Shown here: positions 58,966 through 64,000 of the stretch, piece by piece
How the letters are laid out: each line of letters starts with the position of its first letter
Numbering within the stretch: the first letter of the stretch is position 1
Assembly (NCBI GenBank): GCA_965219405.1
Contig: OZ244736.1
Span: 186,001-250,000, forward strand
Source of the DNA: VXMO01 sp965219405
Lineage (GTDB): Bacteria > Chloroflexota > Dehalococcoidia > UBA6926
Direction: 5' to 3'
Length of the DNA stretch: 64,000 nt
The notes under the pieces: generated by a model
Database searches by the model: none
Seen by the model: the letters and a program-made list of their open reading frames with translations, nothing else
Told to the model about the DNA's origin: nothing
Program-made: the position numbers and the translations under genes

Positions 58966-60138
58966 TTATCGCCGCAGGGGTTGGCGTTGGCGGTATGTTC
59001 CTGTGCGCCACGCCCATTCCATGGGGCCGAAGCGGAATCGACTGAGCCATACGGGCGACCACCAGAGTTGCAGCGCCCAGACGGCGAGCACGAAGAGCAA
59101 GACTCCCGCGCGGCCAATCTCCACGTCTGCCAGGAGATGGGTCAGGATCAGAACGCCTAGCACGGTCTGCGCGAGGTAGTTGGTCAGCGCCATACGCCCA
59201 ACGGCAATGAAGCGCTCCTTAAGCCATGCCAGCCCTCTTGTTCGCTGCCAGAGGATGATCAGGCCCATGTACCCGAGCGAGGCGGGAATGGTGCCGAGGG
59301 TATTCGGAATCTCGCCGATGAACGCAACATCGCGGCCGTAGTCGGCCGCGTGCGTTATCACGACACCGATTGTTGCGAGCGTAAGGCCAATGGCAAGCCC
59401 ACCGATTGCCATTCTCTGATAGAAACGGTCAGAAAGCGCGCCCTGCATGAACCCGGTCTTGTAGAGCCCGGCGCCAACGAGTATCAGTCCGAGCGCGCGC
59501 ATCAAGTAGCCTAGCGCGAGCACACCGGACAGGGCCTCATAGTCCGTGCCGGACGGCATCGATCCGTCGTCGGGCAGAAGCCATATGCCGTCCAACGGCA
59601 CATCCGTTGTGCTGACCCAGTTCTGAAGAGCAAATGAGGGGATCACGGATGCGAGGAAGATAAGGACGCCTAATACGATCATTGCGCGCGAGGGTAATCG
59701 CCTCAGTAGCAGCAGGACAAATGCCGAAATCGCATAGGCTGTCAGGACGTCCCCCTCCCACACGGCCATATGGATGAGTCCCATGATGAGCAGCAGGATA
59801 TTGCGCCACGCGTTCAGGAGGGTCGGACGCTTCTCACGCCGGGCAGCGCGTTCGATGAACAGGAAGATGCCCGCGCCAAATAACAGGGAGAAGATGCCCA
59901 TGAACTTCTGGTCGACCAGGATTTCGCCCAAAATGGCGATTGCCCAGTCAAGCCCCGTGTCAGACCCGGCGACGCTGATGTTTCGATAGGGAACCATGCC
60001 GTAAGCGAAGGAAACGGCATTCATCAGCAGGATGCCGAGCATGGCTACGCCACGTATCAGATCAAGGCTGAGAATCCTGTCCGACTCTGCAACCGGCCCG
60101 CGCGCCGGAGCGTCCGGGGCTGCGGCCTGTCCGTTCAT
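58966..60138 (-). CDS. DUF418 family membrane protein
   Basis: 390 residues with eight to ten hydrophobic helices. RILSLDLIRGVAMLGILLMN near the N-terminus and the late segment VGRMALTNYLAQTVLGVLIL are DUF418 signatures. Function unknown. TACGCT lies seven bases before the ATG; no Shine-Dalgarno. It starts 36 bases after the DEAD-box gene ends. Confidence 0.88.
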   Translation of the reverse strand: MNGQAAAPDAPARGPVAESDRILSLDLIRGVAMLGILLMNAVSFAYGMVPYRNISVAGSDTGLDWAIAILGEILVDQKFMGIFSLLFGAGIFLFIERAARREKRPTLLNAWRNILLLIMGLIHMAVWEGDVLTAYAISAFVLLLLRRLPSRAMIVLGVLIFLASVIPSFALQNWVSTTDVPLDGIWLLPDDGSMPSGTDYEALSGVLALGYLMRALGLILVGAGLYKTGFMQGALSDRFYQRMAIGGLAIGLTLATIGVVITHAADYGRDVAFIGEIPNTLGTIPASLGYMGLIILWQRTRGLAWLKERFIAVGRMALTNYLAQTVLGVLILTHLLADVEIGRAGVLLFVLAVWALQLWWSPVWLSRFRFGPMEWAWRTGTYRQRQPLRR

Positions 60139-60174
60139 ATCGACAAGCGTAGTGCCGACAGGACGAACGGGCCG

Positions 60175-61608
60175 CTAGTAGGCGTAGATTGCGAGACGGC
60201 CCTTTGTGAGGACATCACCGACGTGATTCTTGATGGTCTGCAGCATCGAGAAGTCGTCCTCGCCGACGAATGTGACGGCCTTGCCGACGTTGCCGATTCG
60301 GCCGGTGCGGCCAATGCGATGGATGTATTCCTCAAGGTTGCCGGGCATATCGTAGTTGATGACGTGCGAGATTTCCGGGATGTCCAGTCCGCGCGACGCG
60401 ACGTTGGTAGCGACGAGCACCTTGAGTTCTCCGGAACGGAACGCGCGCATCACCGCCTCACGTTGGTTCTGCCGCATTCCCCCGTGGATTGGCTCCACGC
60501 GAATCCTCGCGCGCTGCAGACGCCGTGCCAGGCGGTCCACGCCCACCTGCGTTCGGCAGAAGATCAGCGACTTTTCTTCCTTCAGTTCTGTTTGGAGAAC
60601 CTCCTGCAAGCCGGCCAGCTTGTCCTCAACAGCTACTTCATAGTAGACCTGCTCAATTGTGTCGGCGGCTCCGGATTCTTCGCCGATACCGATGTGGATC
60701 GGGTCTCGCAGGAATCGCTCGATCATGCGCTTGATGAAAGACGGCATGGTTGCGGAGAACAGGGCTGTCTGGCGCGCACGCGGCGTGGCGCGGAGGATAC
60801 GAATCATGTCCTCGGCGAAGCCGATGTCCAGCATCTGGTCTGCCTCATCGAGGATGGCAATACGCACGTCGTTCAGCTTGAGGGTGCCGCGCTGCATGTG
60901 ATCCTGCACGCGCCCGGGCGTGCCCACGATGATCTGCGGGGTTTCCTGCAAGGCTTTGAATTGCACATCGATCTTCTGCCCGCCATAGAGCGTCACGACC
61001 TTCAAGCCGCGGTGCTTGGCGAGGCGGTGCAGCTCACCGGTGACCTGCACGGCGAGTTCCCGCGTCGGAGCGAGAACGATGCCCTGCACCTCGCGGCGCG
61101 TTGGGTCAAGCAGCTCAACCATCGGAATGCCGAAAGCGGTTGTCTTACCGGTCCCCGTCTGGGCACGGCCGACGACGTCACGCCCTTCAAGCATGACGGG
61201 TATCGCCTCCGTCTGGATGGGGGTGGGATTCTCGTATCCCATGTCGTCCAGCGCTTGTCGAATCGGCTCGGACACGGCGATGGTTCCGAAGGTCTTGTCT
61301 CGTTCGAATGGACCGGCCTGCAATTCAGTTCGCGGGGCGGCATTTCGTCTGCGGGCGCCGGGTTCCCCAACGCCGTTCGCGGACGGGTTCACGGCTCGGC
61401 CGTTTTCAGGCGCCGGCCTGTCCTTGCGGCGTCGTCGTGGCCGCCTGCGCGCCGGGGCGCCGTCAGGGCGATCCAACGTGGGGGTTGCAGTTCGTACGGG
61501 AGGACTCGTAGGAGAGTCTGTTGGGGACGGTGAAATGGGGGGAAGGGTTACTGTGGATGCCGTCGGGGACGGCGGGGCCGCTACGCGGCCAAGGATTTTT
61601 CGAAGCAC
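60175..61608 (-). CDS. DEAD-box ATP-dependent RNA helicase
   Basis: 477 residues. A Pro/Thr/Ser then Arg-rich N-terminal extension (about 1-95, including ARRRPRRRRKDR) precedes the core. Motifs: Q motif region NPTPIQTEAIPVML, I AQTGTGKT, Ia PTRELAVQ, II DEAD in VRIAILDEADQML, III SAT, then the second RecA domain ending HRIGRTGRIG (VI). GTG start with GAGG five bases before it. Probably acts in RNA folding, ribosome assembly or cold response. Confidence 0.93.
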   Translation of the reverse strand: MLRKILGRVAAPPSPTASTVTLPPISPSPTDSPTSPPVRTATPTLDRPDGAPARRRPRRRRKDRPAPENGRAVNPSANGVGEPGARRRNAAPRTELQAGPFERDKTFGTIAVSEPIRQALDDMGYENPTPIQTEAIPVMLEGRDVVGRAQTGTGKTTAFGIPMVELLDPTRREVQGIVLAPTRELAVQVTGELHRLAKHRGLKVVTLYGGQKIDVQFKALQETPQIIVGTPGRVQDHMQRGTLKLNDVRIAILDEADQMLDIGFAEDMIRILRATPRARQTALFSATMPSFIKRMIERFLRDPIHIGIGEESGAADTIEQVYYEVAVEDKLAGLQEVLQTELKEEKSLIFCRTQVGVDRLARRLQRARIRVEPIHGGMRQNQREAVMRAFRSGELKVLVATNVASRGLDIPEISHVINYDMPGNLEEYIHRIGRTGRIGNVGKAVTFVGEDDFSMLQTIKNHVGDVLTKGRLAIYAY

Positions 61609-61725
61609 AAATTCCTCTTACAAGAGTTGGCCAGATATCGCCGGTGGCGATTCTCGCTCAACTTGGTGCGATGTCGATTGATGGGCCCCGCGGTGGGGCT
61701 GATGGTGCTCTGTCCGGCGGGACGC

Positions 61726-62088
61726 CTAGTAACGGTTGTTGGCACTATGGTTCCTGAAGCAGTCAGAGCAATAGACCGGCCGATCGCCGCGCGGCTGAAA
61801 CGGTACCTCTGCCTCTTTGCCACAGTCTGCGCAGGTCACGGAGTACATGCGTCGCTCGCGTCGTTCAAAGTTGCCAGCGGGGGCCTGCCCCGCGGATGCT
61901 CCGCCCGAGGTGTAGGTGCCGCCAACGTAACCGCCTTCGCGGTCGCGCTTGCGGTTTGCTCGGCAGTCCGGGCATCGAGTGGGTTCACGTGTGAACCCTT
62001 TGCTTGCGTAGAATTCCTGCTCACCCGCCGTGAATACAAAATCATTGGAGCAATCACGACACGCGAGTGTCTTGTCGGCCATTGTCAT
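61726..62088 (-). CDS. Zinc-ribbon protein (CxxC_CxxC type)
   Basis: 120 residues with two zinc ribbons. First: CRDCSNDFVFTAGEQEFYAS followed by CPDCR. Second: CADCGKEAEVPFQP followed by CSDCF, near the C-terminus. A Gly/Arg-rich linker lies between. Members are common in Chloroflexota; function unknown, possibly nucleic-acid binding. AGGGAGAG precedes the ATG at 62088; the frame stays open to 62172. Upstream of the helicase, 117 bases apart. Confidence 0.8.
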   Translation of the reverse strand: MTMADKTLACRDCSNDFVFTAGEQEFYASKGFTREPTRCPDCRANRKRDREGGYVGGTYTSGGASAGQAPAGNFERRERRMYSVTCADCGKEAEVPFQPRGDRPVYCSDCFRNHSANNRY

Positions 62089-62485
62089 ACTAGGTCTCTC
62101 CCTTGTCTTCCTGATTCTTCCTGCGATCCCGCCTTCCATACGCAAACAGGCCGGGATCCGCTGCCTGCACACGCATCGGCCATAGTGATACTCACGGTTG
62201 CAGCGCCTACAGGTACTGGAGTGAATGAAGGCCGACTAGATGATTAATGTGAGCTAGAGTGCGGTAAAAGATTCCCCTGGTTCTTGGTTGCGGCTCTATT
62301 GTATCAGATTTCGCCCCGTGCGGGCGGCGGCCCAATATGGGCTCCGCCGTTTCTTGCCCCTTTGCCGCGCTTTTACTACAGTGAGCGCAGGATACAGGAA
62401 AAACAAGTACCGAAACGGCGCCGGATCTGACGGCGGACGGTTCACTGGGGCCCGCTCACCAGAAGAGCGCATGGAGGGAAAGGCG
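62089..62485. other. 397-base intergenic region between divergent genes
   Basis: No credible gene. Besides the promoter near 62354, it holds a GC-rich inverted repeat (CGGCGG...CCGCCG, about 62329-62349, around CCCAATATGGG). I found no tRNA or known RNA structure in it. Confidence 0.5.
62354..62382 (+). promoter_or_regulatory. Putative promoter of the 62486 dehydrogenase
   Basis: TTGCCC (62354-62359), 17 bases, TACAGT (62377-62382), about 104 bases before the start codon. Confidence 0.4.
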
Positions 62486-63703
62486 ATGGACTTTCGATTT
62501 TCACCTGAGAATGAACAGCTCCGGCAAGAGGCAATAGAGTTTACACGCCGCGAGTGGGACGCCAAGGGCCTGGGCGACGGACAGGGCATCTACTACGCCC
62601 TGTCCTGGGACCATGAGGACCATGAGGTTGAGTCGTTGATCAGCGGCTTCGAGAAGAAGCTGGTTGATAAGGGCTGGTGGACGATGCACTGGCCGACGGA
62701 ATACGGCGGCAAGGGCGCTGACATTGAGACGCAGATGGCGTACCGCGAGGCCATGGTCTACGCGGGCGCGCCGGCGACGCTTGGCGGGGGATTGGTCGCG
62801 CCGGTGCTCATGGTGCATGGCACGGACGAACAGAAGGAGTACTTCCTGCCGCGCATCGCGAACGCGGACATCTCGTACATCTCGCAGGGATTCTCAGAGC
62901 CGGACTCCGGTTCGGACCTGGCAAGCCTGCAGACACGGGCCGTGCGTGACGGCGATGACTATGTCATCAACGGCCAAAAGATCTGGAGCACGTATCGCGC
63001 GAAGTTTATCCACATCCTGGTGCGGACGGACCCGGAGCAGCCCAAGCACCGCGGCATCACGTACCTCCTCGCGCGATTGAAGGATGAGGACGGCAATTAC
63101 CTACCGGGCATCAAGGTCAACGCGATTCCCGACGCGCTGGGGCGCCATCGCTGGGATGAGGTGTTCTTCGAGGACTGGCGGGTGCCGTCCAATAACATCA
63201 TCGGGGAGGAGAATCGCGGCTGGTACGCGGCGATGACCACGCTGAGCTTTGAACGCTCCAACATCGAAGGCCCCGCGATGCTCATTCGCATCATGGAGGA
63301 CTTCCTCGACTACGCAAAGAACGTGCGGCAGCACGGCGACAGCCCGCTGGACAATCCGGTGGTGCGGCACCAGATCGCCAATCTGCGGCTGGAGATCGAG
63401 GCGATGCGGATGCTGTCGTACCGAGTCGGGTGGATGCAGAGCCAGGGCGAGATTCCGGTGCGTGAGGCGTCCATGACGAAGTTCTGGGGCGACGAGATCA
63501 CGCAGAAGGTCTATCGCTACTTCTCTCACGTACTTGGCGAGTACGGGCAGGTGCTTCCGACGACGGAGCTGCCGCTCAAGCTGCCGGTGGACGGTTTCCT
63601 GAACTCCAACGCAACCAGCACAATCGGCATCAGCATCGCCGGCGGCACAACCGAGGTCCAAAAGAACATCATCGCCCAGCGCGGTTTGGGGCTGCCGCGG
63701 TAA
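62486..63703 (+). CDS. Acyl-CoA dehydrogenase (GGT-EVQ class)
   Basis: 405 residues (MDFRFSPENEQLRQEAIEF). Carries GFSEPDSGSDLASLQTRAV, KIWSTYRAKFIHILVRTD, Glu in MTTLSFERSNIE, end AGGTTEVQKNIIAQRGLGLPR. Closest in sequence to the 28099 gene, although about 33 kb away and on the other strand. The frame is open from 62288 but homology and GGAGGGAAAGG place the start at 62486. Confidence 0.92.
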   Translation: MDFRFSPENEQLRQEAIEFTRREWDAKGLGDGQGIYYALSWDHEDHEVESLISGFEKKLVDKGWWTMHWPTEYGGKGADIETQMAYREAMVYAGAPATLGGGLVAPVLMVHGTDEQKEYFLPRIANADISYISQGFSEPDSGSDLASLQTRAVRDGDDYVINGQKIWSTYRAKFIHILVRTDPEQPKHRGITYLLARLKDEDGNYLPGIKVNAIPDALGRHRWDEVFFEDWRVPSNNIIGEENRGWYAAMTTLSFERSNIEGPAMLIRIMEDFLDYAKNVRQHGDSPLDNPVVRHQIANLRLEIEAMRMLSYRVGWMQSQGEIPVREASMTKFWGDEITQKVYRYFSHVLGEYGQVLPTTELPLKLPVDGFLNSNATSTIGISIAGGTTEVQKNIIAQRGLGLPR

Positions 63704-63726
63704 GAGGAACTTGATAATCAAATGCC

Positions 63727-63760
63727 GCGGGCGGGTCGAATGACCCGCCCGCGTTGGTTT
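63727..63760 (+). terminator. Intrinsic terminator of the 62486 dehydrogenase
   Basis: GCGGGCGGGTC and GACCCGCCCGC, perfect 11-bp stem around GAAT, followed by GTTGGTTTTG. Lies 24 bases after the stop codon. Confidence 0.75.
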
Positions 63761-63775
63761 TGGCGTGCGCGGAAT

Positions 63776-64000
63776 TCAAACTTCGCGTGCTAGCCGCTCC
63801 CGCGCTGTCTCCACCGCTGACGCGTTGCTGTCTATTCCTATCCAGTGTCGGCCCAATCGTTGGGCAGCAACAAGCGTGGTCCCGGAACCGCAGAACGGAT
63901 CCAGCACCAGATCGCCGGGGTTGGAACTTGCTTCGATGATGCGCTCGTAGAGGGCGAGGGGTTTCTGCGTTGGGTATCCGGTCCGCTCCTTCGCCATGTT
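63776..64000 (-). CDS. DNA methyltransferase, 5' part beyond window
   Basis: The last 75 codons of a minus-strand gene entering from the right edge. YPTQKPLALYERIIEASSNP, then GDLVLDPFCGSGTTLVAAQR with GRHWIGID, are the C-terminal SAM-binding block of beta-class N4-cytosine/N6-adenine methyltransferases, in which the (D/N)PP(Y/W) motif comes earlier and is not visible. The Met near the edge is internal. Confidence 0.8.
   Translation of the reverse strand, partial: NMAKERTGYPTQKPLALYERIIEASSNPGDLVLDPFCGSGTTLVAAQRLGRHWIGIDSNASAVETARERLAREV

Noticed and set aside
60223..61533. Plus-strand ORF of 436 codons opposite the DEAD-box helicase
   Set aside because: Entirely antisense to a gene with all helicase motifs; no recognisable domain in the translation.
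62089..62485. tRNA or small RNA gene in the largest intergenic gap
   Set aside because: No cloverleaf-type arrangement or CCA-preceding acceptor pairing could be found by eye.

Overview
The window looks like a chromosomal segment of an uncultured Chloroflexota bacterium, most likely a Dehalococcoidia/SAR202-type lineage. The grounds are moderately high GC, nine acyl-CoA dehydrogenase genes in 64 kb, a tandem CaiB/BaiF CoA-transferase, a remA-gmk pair, lipoprotein-type solute receptors, and many small toxin-antitoxin modules. The assignment rests on gene content only. I saw no rRNA, tRNA, CRISPR array, phage or insertion sequence.

Layout. (1) 1-11 kb: the 3' part of a DUF2339 membrane protein, ppsA, then a gldA/gldF/gldG/DUF4340-type ABC export operon running without gaps into prmA and a HAD hydrolase, followed by a small membrane protein and a divergent CobD/CbiB-like protein. 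(2) 11-16 kb, minus strand: vapBC, a double CaiB CoA-transferase downstream of an Mrr-like nuclease, and an enoyl-CoA hydratase. (3) 16-25 kb: M50 protease, tyrA-aroA-remA-gmk, an unknown protein, panE-upp, trpS, an inositol-phosphatase family gene and a HicBA module. (4) 25.6-45.7 kb, almost all minus strand: eight acyl-CoA dehydrogenases interleaved with a branched-chain amino-acid type receptor, a kelch lipoprotein, a frameshifted peptide receptor, an HNH-hicA-hicB unit and a ThDP-dependent enzyme. (5) 45.7-53.3 kb: a RAM-domain protein and a long minus-strand unit pheS-X-Y-pheT-moeA-hydrolase, where two small unknown genes separate pheS from pheT, preceded by a HicB-like protein with a decayed HicA-like tail. 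(6) 53.3-64 kb: MFS transporter, M1 aminopeptidase, a DUF5678-like/retropepsin pair behind a near-consensus promoter, a DUF418 protein, a DEAD-box helicase, a zinc-ribbon protein, a ninth acyl-CoA dehydrogenase and the 3' end of a DNA methyltransferase.

How the parts fit. The acyl-CoA dehydrogenases, CaiB fusion, enoyl-CoA hydratase and receptors suggest uptake of peptides, amino acids or other carboxylated organics and their breakdown as CoA thioesters. The dehydrogenases fall into three visible classes: a probable non-catalytic partner subunit (25628-26752), five with a canonical GGT-E-(I/V)-Q C-terminus, and three in which that motif is replaced by a glycine-rich loop. Several minus-strand dehydrogenase units share a promoter form (TTTAC(C/G), 17-base spacer ending TGC, TANNNT) and end in GC-rich hairpins. 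Some genes have a -10-like box 6-7 bases before the start codon and no Shine-Dalgarno sequence, which suggests leaderless transcripts.

Limits: all calls were made by eye from translated sequence. Start codons were chosen by Shine-Dalgarno spacing and family N-termini, and domain positions are approximate.
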